From Chlorobaculum sp. (GTDB taxonomy: Bacteria > Bacteroidota > Chlorobiia > Chlorobiales > Chlorobiaceae), in assembly GCA_013334655.1 (NCBI GenBank), contig JAAXXD010000012.1, positions 1-45,691 of the forward strand: DNA of 45,691 bases. Reading direction: 5' to 3'. Shown here piece after piece: positions 35,589 through 43,828 of this stretch. The translations under genes were made by a program, and so were the position numbers. How positions within the stretch are numbered: the first letter of the stretch is position 1; each line of letters starts with the position of its first letter. The notes beneath the pieces are model-generated. The model was given only the letters and a program-made list of their open reading frames with translations. It was not told the origin of the DNA and did not search any database.

Positions 35589-36029
35589 ATGGAAAAAACG
35601 GTCACACTCTATACCGACGGCGCGTGCAGCGGCAATCCGGGCAAGGGCGGCTGGGGAGCACTGCTCATGTACGGCGGCAACCGGAGGGAGATTTCGGGAT
35701 ACGACCCCGCCACGACCAACAACCGCATGGAGCTGATGGCGGCGATCAAGGGTCTCGAAGCGCTCAAGGAGCCTTGCCACGTGCAGCTCTACAGCGACTC
35801 GGCGTATCTGGTCAACGCCATGAACGAGGGGTGGCTGAAGCGCTGGGTGAAGAACGGCTGGAAAACCGCCGCGAAGAAGCCGGTCGAGAACATCGACCTC
35901 TGGCAGGAAATCCTGAAGTTGACTACATTACACCGCGTCTCCTTTCACAAAGTCAAGGGCCACAGCGATAACCCGCACAACAACCGGTGCGACGAGCTGG
36001 CCCGGCTTGCCATCAAGGATAACTCCTAA
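35589..36029 (+). CDS. rnhA: ribonuclease HI
   Basis: Cleaves RNA in RNA-DNA hybrids. The 146 residues from ATG 35589 carry the complete catalytic set: Asp10 (LYTDGACSGNPG), Glu48 (NNRMELMAAI), Asp70 (LYSDSAYLV), His125 in VKGHSDNPHNN and Asp135 (CDELAR). The basic handle (WLKRWVKNGWKTAAKKPVEN) matches E. coli RNase HI. The start codon lies directly after the rpmB terminator T-run, leaving no room for a normal promoter plus leader unless the promoter is inside or before the terminator. Confidence 0.96.
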   Translation: MEKTVTLYTDGACSGNPGKGGWGALLMYGGNRREISGYDPATTNNRMELMAAIKGLEALKEPCHVQLYSDSAYLVNAMNEGWLKRWVKNGWKTAAKKPVENIDLWQEILKLTTLHRVSFHKVKGHSDNPHNNRCDELARLAIKDNS

Positions 36030-36043
36030 CTTTATTCTGCCTT

Positions 36044-37084
36044 ATGAGCGGCAACGAGTCCATGCCCGCGACGCCCGAGTTGCAGGCCCCCAGAAAGAAA
36101 GGTCCGAGAGTCATCGCCACCCTTTTCGTCACGGGGCTGATCGTCGTCCTGAGCGGCTACCTCTGGATCAACTGGGAGAAGCCGCGCGTTGCGCCCGAGC
36201 AGCTCTCGCCGGAACTCACGACCATCATACAAAACATGCCTGGCACTTCAGACGCCATGATTTACGTCGGCATGAATGATATTCGCGAAAGCCGCTTCTG
36301 GAAAGAGGCCGTACCGGATTCGATCAAGAACAGCCCGCTCCTCAGCCTCGGCAAACGAACTGACAGTCTTATGAAAGCTGGCGGCATCGATCTCAACAGC
36401 GATCTCGACACGCTGCTCGTGAGCTTCCAGCGCTCTGGGCGGAAGCAGCAGAACTACATCGGCATGGCGAGCGGCCCGGTCGCCCGGAAGGCTTCCGCCT
36501 CGTTCCTCAAATCCGCGAGCCTCCAGACAGCGGAGGTTGCCGGACGACCGGCGTACATGCTCGACAGCACGCTCTGGGTCAGCCCGATGGGAGCGAACCG
36601 GCTCGCCATAGCCAGCAGCAGCGACAACCTCGAAAAGTTCTTCAGGCCATCCGGCCATCTGTTCGAGCGCGACTCGACCACCGCCTCGCTGATCCGCAAA
36701 ACCCCCTACAAATCGCACGTCTGGTTCGCCCTCGCCTCGCCGCAGTGGACGGCGGGCGCGCTGCAAAGCATCACCTCGAAGAACAGCGATGTCAAATCGG
36801 TCGGCAATCTGAACCGCTTGCAGCAGATTTCGATGTCGGTGAAGTTCGACGACAGCGGCCTCAAAGGGCAGTCCGAGTGGGTCTACAAGGATCGCCAGGC
36901 GGCATTCTTCGCCTCGACCTTTCTGTGGGGCGCCATCGAGCTGTCGAGCATGACGGGCAACCGCACGTCGGAGTCGGCGAGAGAGCTGCTCAAGCACCTC
37001 AAGGTGAACCAGAACCTCGAATCGGTCATCGTCACGGCTGACCTGCCGGAAACCCTCTTCAGGAAAAGCGGCAACAAGAAGTGA
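36044..37084 (+). CDS. membrane-anchored hypothetical protein
   Basis: A 346-residue protein I do not recognise. Residues 1-23 are cytoplasmic with a basic end (RKKGPR), residues 24-43 form a single membrane helix (VIATLFVTGLIVVLSGYLWI), and the rest should be periplasmic. The soluble part begins with SPELTTIIQNMPGTSDAMIYVGM and has mixed alpha/beta content without cysteines or an obvious catalytic motif. It starts 14 nt after rnhA, so it is probably co-transcribed, and converges on tilS. Confidence 0.75.
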   Translation: MSGNESMPATPELQAPRKKGPRVIATLFVTGLIVVLSGYLWINWEKPRVAPEQLSPELTTIIQNMPGTSDAMIYVGMNDIRESRFWKEAVPDSIKNSPLLSLGKRTDSLMKAGGIDLNSDLDTLLVSFQRSGRKQQNYIGMASGPVARKASASFLKSASLQTAEVAGRPAYMLDSTLWVSPMGANRLAIASSSDNLEKFFRPSGHLFERDSTTASLIRKTPYKSHVWFALASPQWTAGALQSITSKNSDVKSVGNLNRLQQISMSVKFDDSGLKGQSEWVYKDRQAAFFASTFLWGAIELSSMTGNRTSESARELLKHLKVNQNLESVIVTADLPETLFRKSGNKK

Positions 37085-37089
37085 AATCC

Positions 37090-38085
37090 TCAGCGGCGGT
37101 TCGATGGATCGCCGCTACGCCGAAAGCGTAAAAATCCATCCTGCCTCGCCACCTCGACCCCCGATCCCACCTGAACGCTCCGTCCGGCCTGGCTTTCGAG
37201 CAAACCGACGATCCGGCTCAGCACCTGGCTCTCTACCGGAAGCCCCTGCAACTTCAGCGCCCGCTTCAGAATCTCCTTTCGCTCGAACATCGAGAGCTGC
37301 CGCATCGCGCCGACATGTAACTTACCGCCCGCAAGGTCGAGGCCGGGATTGGCTTCGAGCAGACGCGAGATGTGCAGCTCAATGAACGCTTCGAGTTCAC
37401 CCGCCTGCTCCGAAATGCGTTGCATCGATGGCGCGAACTTGTGGGCGAAGCGCTCCTCGATCACCGGAATCACGCGGTTGCGGATGAAATTACGGTCATA
37501 GTCGTCGCCCTCGTTGGTGTAATCGCTTCTCCATCCGATCTTTTTCTCTTCGAGATAGGCTATGATCTCCCGGCGGCTGAAGGGCAAAAGCGGCCTGATG
37601 ATCTTGCCATGCTTCGAGCGGATTCCGCGAAGGCCCGCCGCCGCCGCACCGCGAAAGAGATTGAAGAGCACCGTCTCGGCATTGTCGCCGCTGTGGTGCC
37701 CAGTCGCGATTCGGGTAAAACCGGCCTCATGGCACAGCTCATCGAAAAACTCGTAACGCAACAAACGCGCGGTCTCCTCGACAGACTTTTTCCGCGCCGC
37801 CGAGACGCTCGCCGTATCGAAGCGACGCGCGTGGCAATCGAGGCCGAGCGCGGCGCACGAATCGCGGACGAACGCCTCGTCGCCGTCGCTCGCCTCGCCG
37901 CGCAGCGTGAAATTGCAATGCGCCACGCCAAGACGGCATCGAAGCACCGGTGCAACCGCCGCGAACAGATGCAGGAGCGCCATCGAGTCCGGCCCGCCGG
38001 AGACCGCCAGCAGCACAGCGTCGCCATGAGCGACAAGCGCTTGCCGCCGGATGTTTTCAAGAAATTTTTTCTCGGTTCTGTTCAC
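37090..38085 (-). CDS. tilS: tRNA(Ile)-lysidine synthetase
   Basis: Modifies the CAU anticodon of tRNA-Ile2 to lysidine, using ATP and lysine. The 331-residue protein starts with GTG at 38085. The PP-loop AVSGGPDSMALLHLF near residue 27 is diagnostic, with ATGHHSGDNAETVLFNLFRG and RPLLPFSRREI further on. It is shorter than E. coli TilS (about 430) and close to the compact forms in which the C-terminal domains are reduced. Convergent with the hypothetical gene before it (5-nt gap). Confidence 0.94.
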   Translation of the reverse strand: MNRTEKKFLENIRRQALVAHGDAVLLAVSGGPDSMALLHLFAAVAPVLRCRLGVAHCNFTLRGEASDGDEAFVRDSCAALGLDCHARRFDTASVSAARKKSVEETARLLRYEFFDELCHEAGFTRIATGHHSGDNAETVLFNLFRGAAAAGLRGIRSKHGKIIRPLLPFSRREIIAYLEEKKIGWRSDYTNEGDDYDRNFIRNRVIPVIEERFAHKFAPSMQRISEQAGELEAFIELHISRLLEANPGLDLAGGKLHVGAMRQLSMFERKEILKRALKLQGLPVESQVLSRIVGLLESQAGRSVQVGSGVEVARQDGFLRFRRSGDPSNRR

Positions 38086-38237
38086 TGACTCGTTTGTCCG
38101 ATTGTTCGACGCGGAGGTTCATCCCTCGCCGTCCGGGCTTTTTGGCAATCTGTCCGGGACGACCTGCCAATCACGCACCATGATGGTAAATATGACAAAT
38201 TTGGCTATCATAAGCCTCAAATCTGGAACATCATCTT

Positions 38238-38888
38238 ATGCGCATTGCACCATACGGAACCGGCAGCGTCGTCAAAACCGCGATTTTCTGCATTGTCATT
38301 TTCATCGCGGGCAGTTTTTTACCGCAGCCCGGAGGCGCAGTTTTTTCAGCCGCCGCACTCCTCTTCCTCCTCTTCACGCTTTACTTCTATCGCGATCCAG
38401 AACGCTCGACTCCCGCCGAAAAGGGGCTGCTCATCGCGCCCGCTGATGGCAAGATCGTGCTGAAGCAAACGGTGGATCATCCGGTCACCGGGCCGAATTC
38501 GACCCTCGTCAGCATCTTCATGTCTCCCTTCAACGTGCACGTGAACCGGATTCCCCTCGATGGCAAGGTTCGCGGATGCCAATACCATGAGGGCAAATTC
38601 CTCATGGCCTTCGACCACCGCAGCATGACCGACAACGAGCGCATGGAGATCACGCTCGACTCCCCCGCTGGCCCCGTCTGGTTTTGCCAGGTGTCGGGAT
38701 TCGTCGCCCGCAGGATCGTCTGCGACCTCAAAACGGGTCAGCAGGTGATGCGCGGGAGCCGTTTCGGCATGATCAAGCTCGGATCGAGAGTCGATATCGC
38801 CCTTCCCGCTTCGTTCCGGGTGACGGCGACGGAGGGCGAGAAAACCGTCGCGGGCGAAACTGTTCTGGCTCAGGCTGGCGGTTTTTGA
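38238..38888 (+). CDS. psd: phosphatidylserine decarboxylase (short, family type II)
   Basis: Makes phosphatidylethanolamine in the inner membrane. The 216-residue proenzyme has two N-terminal membrane helices (~15-30 and ~36-53), YFYRDPERSTP, IAPADGKIV, FMSPFNVHVNRIPLDG and the self-cleavage site GMIKLGSRVDIALP, where chain scission at Gly182-Ser183 would give the pyruvoyl group. pssA, often adjacent, is not here. It is divergent from tilS. Confidence 0.94.
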   Translation: MRIAPYGTGSVVKTAIFCIVIFIAGSFLPQPGGAVFSAAALLFLLFTLYFYRDPERSTPAEKGLLIAPADGKIVLKQTVDHPVTGPNSTLVSIFMSPFNVHVNRIPLDGKVRGCQYHEGKFLMAFDHRSMTDNERMEITLDSPAGPVWFCQVSGFVARRIVCDLKTGQQVMRGSRFGMIKLGSRVDIALPASFRVTATEGEKTVAGETVLAQAGGF

Positions 38889-38982
38889 TCGAAATCTTTT
38901 TGGTTTAGCTGGTCGCTTTGTTTAGCTTCCATTGCTGTAACAGGCATTACCAACCATTTGTACATTTTCCGGAGATCAAGCA

Positions 38983-39177
38983 ATGTTCGGTTTAGGCGGC
39001 CAGGAGCTCATTCTTATCCTGCTTATCGTTCTTCTGCTGTTCGGCGCCCAGAAGCTGCCCGAACTGGCCAAAGGACTCGGCAAAGGCATCAAGGAGTTCA
39101 AAAAAGCACAGAATGAAATAGAGGAGGAGTTCAACAAGACGATTGACGACTCACCCAAAAAAGAGAAGAAGGCCTGA
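38983..39177 (+). CDS. tatA: twin-arginine translocase subunit TatA/TatE
   Basis: A 64-residue pore-forming subunit that exports folded proteins. An N-terminal membrane helix ([20 protein letters not shown]) is followed by the hinge and amphipathic helix [20 protein letters not shown] and a charged tail. No tatC is adjacent. The 94-nt gap after psd is enough for its own promoter. Confidence 0.93.
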   Translation: MFGLGGQELILILLIVLLLFGAQKLPELAKGLGKGIKEFKKAQNEIEEEFNKTIDDSPKKEKKA

Positions 39178-39383
39178 ACTCGCAGGACGGCCCTCGGCAT
39201 ATTTTTCTTTGAAACGATACCAGACCGGCCCAACTACCCCTTTTCTCTCAAAGCCGGTCACCGTGAGATCATCACAAGCAACAGACAATCCGTAAGTTCC
39301 CGAGCCTGACCCCTGGCTCGGAACTGACCTTTCGATCAACCATATCTGACAGCAAGTTGCGTTACCCCTGCCATCTTTATGTC

Positions 39384-39533
39384 ATGAACTCGCCGGTGGC
39401 GCGCATCGTCTGGGACGGATGTGACGATTCCGGCACACCGCTTCCGGCAGGAAGTTACCGGATCGCGATGAACGCCACGGGCTATTCTGGTTCGCGATTC
39501 AGCGACACGCGAACGGTGACGCTGGCTCGGTAA
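39384..39533 (+). pseudogene. remnant of a FlgD-Ig-like C-terminal domain
   Basis: A 49-codon open stretch reads VARIVWDGCDDSGTPLPAGS followed by a YRIAM...TVTLAR strand pattern and a stop. This matches the last strands of FlgD-type Ig-like domains, which end many secreted Bacteroidetes/Chlorobi proteins (pattern V-W-D-G-x-D-D-x-G-x-P-x-x-x-G-x-Y). The frame stays open upstream to about 39265 but has no start or recognisable preceding domain. I take it as a gene fragment between tatA and recN. It could instead be a short real gene. Confidence 0.4.
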
Positions 39534-39624
39534 ATTGGACGAACGCTTTTCAACACGCTCTTTTAGCGTTATCTTACAGGCGTTTGGCCGCCGGATATAC
39601 CCGAACCACACTTCTCTCCGTTAC

Positions 39625-41331
39625 ATGCTCAAAAGCCTCTACGTCAGGGATTTCGCGCTCATCGACGAACTTTCGGTCAGCTTCGCGCCCGGACTGACCA
39701 TCATCACCGGCGAAACCGGCGCGGGAAAGTCGATCCTGATGGGAGCGCTCAACATGGTGCTCGGCGAACGGGCAAGCGTGGAGATGGTACGTGGCGGCTC
39801 GTCGAAGGCGGTGATCGAGGCGGTTTTCGGCGGCGAACATTACGACAGCATCGGCGGGATGCTCGACGAGGAGGAGATCGAGCGCACGGAGGAGATCATC
39901 CTGCGGCGCGATATTTCGGCTTCAGGCCAGTCGCGCTGCTTCATCAACGACACGCCTTGCACGGTCGCGTTACTGAAACGAGTGGGACAACAGCTCGTCG
40001 ATCTGCACGGCCAGCACGACCACCAGCTTCTGTTGCACGCCGAAACCCACGCCGGAATGCTCGACGGCTTCGGCCTCCTGCACGCCGAGACCGCGCAGTA
40101 CCGCAACACCCTCGAAGAGTACCGCAAGCTGCGCCGCGAGCTGCAAAGCCTCACCGAACGCGCCGATGCGCTCCGCGAGAAGCGCGACTTCATCGACTAC
40201 CAGTTCAAGGAGCTTGAAGCGGCGGCGCTTGTCGAAGGCGAAGAGCGCTCGATTGACGAGGAGATCAACCTGCTCGAAAACGCCGAGACCCTCTTCAGCC
40301 TCGGCACGGAGCTGGGCGAAAACCTCTACGAATCGGAAAGCTCGGCCTACTCGACGCTCGCCTCGTCGGTGCACCTGCTCGAAAAGCTCGCGGCCATCGA
40401 CCCGCGTTTCGAGCCGTACCTCGAAGAGCTGCGCGGCGCGACCTCGACGGTCGAGGAGCTGAACCGCTTCGTGGGGCGCTACACCGGCGGCATTGAGTTC
40501 AACCGCGACCGCCTCGAAGAGCTGCGTGAACGGCAACTGCTCCTGCAACGGCTCGGCAAGAAGCACGGCAAAAGCATCGACGAACTGATCACCCTGCGCG
40601 ATCAGCTCTCCGAAGAGTTGTCGCTGGAGGAAAATGTGGCGGGCGAACTTGCGGCCATCGAGGCCGACATCCAGAACGCGCGAACGGCGCTCTCGGCTTC
40701 GGCAAGCTCCCTTTCAGAGCATCGACGCGAAGCTGCCAAACGGCTCGAAAAGGAGATCATGGCGGGCCTCTCGACGCTCGGCATTCCTCGCAGCGCGTTC
40801 GAGGTGCGCTTCACCCGCGAAGCCGCGCCGGACGGCGACATCGAGATTGACGGCACGAGCTTCAAGGCGTTCGACAACGGCTGCGACCGCGTCGAGTTCA
40901 TGATTTCGACCAACCTCGGCGAGTCGCCGAAGCCGCTGGCGAAGGTGGCCTCCGGCGGAGAAATATCGCGCGTCATGCTCGCCATGAAGAGCGCTCTCGC
41001 CCGTTCGGCGGAGCTGCCGATCCTCGTGTTCGACGAAATCGACACCGGCATCAGCGGCAAGGTGGCGCAATCGGTTGGCTTCAGCCTCAAGCGCCTCTCG
41101 CGGATGCACCAGATCATGGCCATCACCCACCTACCGCAAATCGCCGCGATGGGCGACCTGCACCTCGCCGTCCAGAAGCGCATCGAAGGAGAGCGAACCT
41201 TCACCGGCGTCACCCCGCTCGACAACGCCCATCGCGTGGAAGAGGTCGCCCGCCTCTTCAGCGGCGAAACCATCTCCGAATCATCACGCAAACTCGCCGA
41301 GGAGCTGATAGAGGCAGGAAGGTCGGCTTAA
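39625..41331 (+). CDS. recN: DNA repair protein RecN
   Basis: SMC-like ATPase acting early in double-strand-break repair. From ATG 39625 (MLKSLYVRDFALIDELSVSF) it has 568 residues. Walker A is TGETGAGKSILMGAL; the middle ~150-370 is coiled coil rich in Glu, Leu and Arg; the C-terminal half has the ABC signature KVASGGEISRVMLAMKSAL, Walker B LPILVFDEIDTGISG and the ITHLPQIAAMGDLH switch. Length is normal (~555). Confidence 0.96.
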   Translation: MLKSLYVRDFALIDELSVSFAPGLTIITGETGAGKSILMGALNMVLGERASVEMVRGGSSKAVIEAVFGGEHYDSIGGMLDEEEIERTEEIILRRDISASGQSRCFINDTPCTVALLKRVGQQLVDLHGQHDHQLLLHAETHAGMLDGFGLLHAETAQYRNTLEEYRKLRRELQSLTERADALREKRDFIDYQFKELEAAALVEGEERSIDEEINLLENAETLFSLGTELGENLYESESSAYSTLASSVHLLEKLAAIDPRFEPYLEELRGATSTVEELNRFVGRYTGGIEFNRDRLEELRERQLLLQRLGKKHGKSIDELITLRDQLSEELSLEENVAGELAAIEADIQNARTALSASASSLSEHRREAAKRLEKEIMAGLSTLGIPRSAFEVRFTREAAPDGDIEIDGTSFKAFDNGCDRVEFMISTNLGESPKPLAKVASGGEISRVMLAMKSALARSAELPILVFDEIDTGISGKVAQSVGFSLKRLSRMHQIMAITHLPQIAAMGDLHLAVQKRIEGERTFTGVTPLDNAHRVEEVARLFSGETISESSRKLAEELIEAGRSA

Positions 41332-41385
41332 ACCCTGCTCGATACCGGGGGTATCAATTATTGATTCAGCGACACTCCCACCAGA

Positions 41386-41483
41386 TGTCATTCTGATCCC
41401 GACTTGTCGGGAGAAGAATCCAGAACTCTTTATTTTATAATAAGATGGATTCTTCATTCCGCTTCGCTTCATTCAGAATGACA
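41386..41483. repeat. 98-bp long inverted repeat (TGTCATTCTGA type)
   Basis: Termini TGTCATTCTGA (41386-41396) and TCAGAATGACA (41473-41483) are exact inverses. Inside, AGAAGAATCCA faces TGGATTCTTC, and a TCCCGACTTGTCGGGA hairpin is nested in the left arm. Elements with these ends are common in intergenic DNA of several phyla and may move as MITE-like repeats. Confidence 0.7.
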
Positions 41484-41691
41484 GAACACTCTTCGTAAGT
41501 TCTTTGTGATATTTCCTGACCAAAGCAATAATGTCACTCATTCTTGTTGTCTGGATTTTGCGCTTGTGATAATCTCGTAATCTTCGTAAATACAAAACGT
41601 AAGCCTCGCCGTCGAGCTCATTCAGTACCCCTCCCGAGACGAATTTCCGAATGAGCAGAACTGATCTGATGTTACACGAGCGACGGAATTG
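41473..41691 (-). pseudogene. gene remnant truncated by the inverted repeat
   Basis: An open minus frame of 72 codons with coherent amino-acid content (SGGVLNELDGEAYVLYLRRL, then MSDIIALVRKYHKELTKSV) and no start codon after the preceding TAA at 41692. Its last four codons, including the stop, are supplied by the terminus of the repeat at 41386-41483, so the repeat seems to have cut off the C-terminus. I do not recognise the family. Confidence 0.35.
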
Positions 41692-41768
41692 TTAGCAGGT
41701 GCTTTGATTCTACGGTTACTACTGAACTTGCATGATGCGTTCTTTGAGTGAAGCCTGAACCTTGCCGG

Positions 41769-41927
41769 GTTAGACTGATCGGTATGAACCGGCAGAGCCA
41801 AACAATGGCAAACACTATTAAGTATTTATAAAATAAATAAATGGCTGACCCGCAATTATGATTCTGGCGCTGTCTTATACAGAAAAAAGCTCTCTGCTTT
41901 TCAAGAATCAGGCAGATCAGTCTAAAC
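41769..41927. repeat. inverted-repeat-bounded spacer upstream of orphan gene
   Basis: GTTAGACTGATC (41769-41780) faces GATCAGTCTAAAC (41915-41927), the same sequence apart from one inserted base. A smaller stem (GAAAAAAGC / GCTTTTC) lies inside, near 41881-41901. The rest of the gene-free stretch 41332-41944 holds only the elements listed separately. Confidence 0.4.
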
Positions 41928-41944
41928 ATTGTTAGGGTTCTCGA

Positions 41945-43084
41945 ATGGAAGAGATCGTCCGAGCTTCGGAACAAGAGCGAATCTTTTATCTCCACGACTT
42001 CATTTACTTTGTGGAATCTATTAACTATGCCCACCCCATTTCACTAAAAGTACTAGTCTGTCGAGTACTAGAGTTACTGCTACTATTCGACAAGATACTT
42101 ATCCCAGCAGAGCACTTGAATATTTCTTCATCCGAAGAGCAGGCACGGTTAAAGCAGAACTTCTTATTCCATCCATCCATTTCGATGCTGATCGAACAAA
42201 GAAAAATCATTACGACAATTTGGAGCGCATGTCGTGATACCCAAGATCATCTTGATGCAACTGCTCGGTATAAAGTCGAAATTGGTGCATCAATCGTGAC
42301 AAATAAAACCGTTCAAAAAAACTTGCCCAAGATTCAAGTGTTTTGGAGAGACCAGAAAAGTCAATCCGGTAGCGCGTTAGTTCGGGCCAAAGAAAACGGT
42401 TGGAAATACGGCAATTCAACAGAGGATTTTCTTTCCTATAGAGATGGCCCAGTTGAAATCCCTTTCTCGCATGAGCGCCTAATACTCGGTGATGCAAAGG
42501 ATAAATTTACTGATCCGTTGTCACTCAACGCTGCCAAACTTGCCTACATTCAAGCAATGCCTTCCGGTAATGGCGGCATTTTTCGTGCTCTTGTTCCATC
42601 AATTGAGACAACAAATGGTGAGGGCTCACCGGTAGGTGATGACCGCTTACCTCCCGCTCTCTTCACGCCAGCCAACTACAGAGCTATCTTGAGCATGACT
42701 AGTATTAATATGCCCGTCCCGCAATCTGTACTGCTGAATCCCTCATGGCCGTTAGCACTTGATACGATCAGAACACATCATAACTTCAAAAGATTTCAAG
42801 ACAAAGTTTTCGGCGCATTGGAAAAGCTATCTGAGATGATCGAAATCCGTACAGAGAGTGACGCAAAAGAAGCATTGAAGCTTGTTAAGTTTGTTCGCCT
42901 AACAGACGTCGTCGCTATCAGTTGGCCACTAATCAAGGAGTTTATTGCGTATGCGCCTGTATCATTGGTAAAGCGTATTGCAGAAACGTTAAGCGGTAAG
43001 CATCAAGAGTTCTACGTCTTCCTGCCAATCGGTCCTGCGTTAGAAGCGAATCGATGTATCGCATCTCTTGATGCCCGATCCTAA
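41945..43084 (+). CDS. orphan hypothetical protein
   Basis: A 379-residue soluble protein that I do not recognise. No signal peptide, membrane helix or P-loop is visible. An N-terminal helical part (LKVLVCRVLELLLLFDKILI) is followed by a mixed region with repeated Lys/Gln and a helical C-terminal third (AISWPLIKEFIAYAPVSLVK). Codon use is more AT-rich than recN, and it is flanked by repeats and remnants, so it is likely acquired. The ATG at 41945 comes 15 nt after GTTAGGG, without a clear Shine-Dalgarno site. It converges on the MNT gene. Confidence 0.7.
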   Translation: MEEIVRASEQERIFYLHDFIYFVESINYAHPISLKVLVCRVLELLLLFDKILIPAEHLNISSSEEQARLKQNFLFHPSISMLIEQRKIITTIWSACRDTQDHLDATARYKVEIGASIVTNKTVQKNLPKIQVFWRDQKSQSGSALVRAKENGWKYGNSTEDFLSYRDGPVEIPFSHERLILGDAKDKFTDPLSLNAAKLAYIQAMPSGNGGIFRALVPSIETTNGEGSPVGDDRLPPALFTPANYRAILSMTSINMPVPQSVLLNPSWPLALDTIRTHHNFKRFQDKVFGALEKLSEMIEIRTESDAKEALKLVKFVRLTDVVAISWPLIKEFIAYAPVSLVKRIAETLSGKHQEFYVFLPIGPALEANRCIASLDARS

Positions 43085-43132
43085 CATCTCGATCAAACGT
43101 CAAATATAGGAAGCGAAACAAGCTATCAATAT

Positions 43133-43429
43133 TCACAACAATATCTCATAACCGGATGTCTCTATCGCTTTGCGGAATGAATCCGCAATATCATTCCAAT
43201 CAAAAACATCTACTCTGAACGGCAATTCTGATTCCTGAAATGTTTCCTTGAATTCGACGAGCAGTTTCCAGTCGAGCGCGGATTCGCCCTTGATGGCGAG
43301 GTCGAGGTCTGACCAGGGTTTTGCCGTGCCGTGAATTCGTGAGCCGAAAACGATGATTTCAGCATCCGGCACGAAACGCTTCAGAATGTTTCGCACCACT
43401 TCGAGTTCATGCGGTTTGAGATCAACCAT
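43133..43429 (-). CDS. MNT-type nucleotidyltransferase domain protein
   Basis: A 98-residue minimal nucleotidyltransferase. IIVFGSRIHGTAKPWSDLDLAI holds the hallmark Gly29-Ser30 and the metal Asp41/Asp43 pair. In toxin-antitoxin modules such proteins AMPylate or otherwise modify a HEPN toxin. No HEPN gene is adjacent on either side, so this is either a solitary member or the survivor of a broken pair. It starts 9 nt behind the HXXEE pseudogene. Confidence 0.88.
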   Translation of the reverse strand: MVDLKPHELEVVRNILKRFVPDAEIIVFGSRIHGTAKPWSDLDLAIKGESALDWKLLVEFKETFQESELPFRVDVFDWNDIADSFRKAIETSGYEILL

Positions 43430-43438
43430 CTCTTTCTC

Positions 43439-43828
43439 TCAATCTATCAAGCAGGAGCGCTCCCGGCCTGCAAGCAGACAGAGCGCGACGGGAATGAAGA
43501 AAAGTCCCGAGATGAGACCGGAATAGTAACCTCCGGTGAAAACCGAAAAGAGAATATGGTTCAGGCCGTTCACCAGCTCGATCCCTGCGAGCAGAAAGGG
43601 AAAACGCTCGCGCCACCAATCCGAAAAAGCCACCAGCGACAGCAGCGCCTTCATCACCACGATGGAAATGTTGAAAGCGAAAAACATCCCCTGCCCCACC
43701 GACGCGCAGTGCGTGTTTTACCACACAAACACCGGAAACCGCCGGTCAAACCCCGTCAGTTACTCCTCGGCCGAGTGCACCATCTGGATACCCACTAGCA
43801 CCCATGTCGCAACACGGATGCGATTCAT
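43439..43828 (-). pseudogene. HXXEE-domain membrane protein with two in-frame stop codons
   Basis: One continuous 130-codon frame from ATG 43828 encodes an HXXEE-like membrane protein: MNRIRVATWVLVGIQMVHSAEE, a TAA, then LTGFDRRFPVFVW, a second TAA, and about 90 further residues with membrane helices (FNISIVVMKALLSLVAF, SGLISGLFFIPVALCLLAG) before the natural stop. HSAEE is the family's H-x-x-E-E motif. No frameshift is needed, only two point changes (for example Tyr and Gln codons to TAA). Its ATG overlaps the TGA of the TPR gene by one base, so it was translationally coupled. Confidence 0.75.

Noticed and set aside
41690-41945. Possible integron attC site (GTTAGGG before the orphan gene, TAACAATTC on the minus strand, GTTAGAC at 41769)
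   Set aside because: The core boxes deviate from GTTRRRY/RYYYAAC or are not paired at attC spacing, and no integrase is present.
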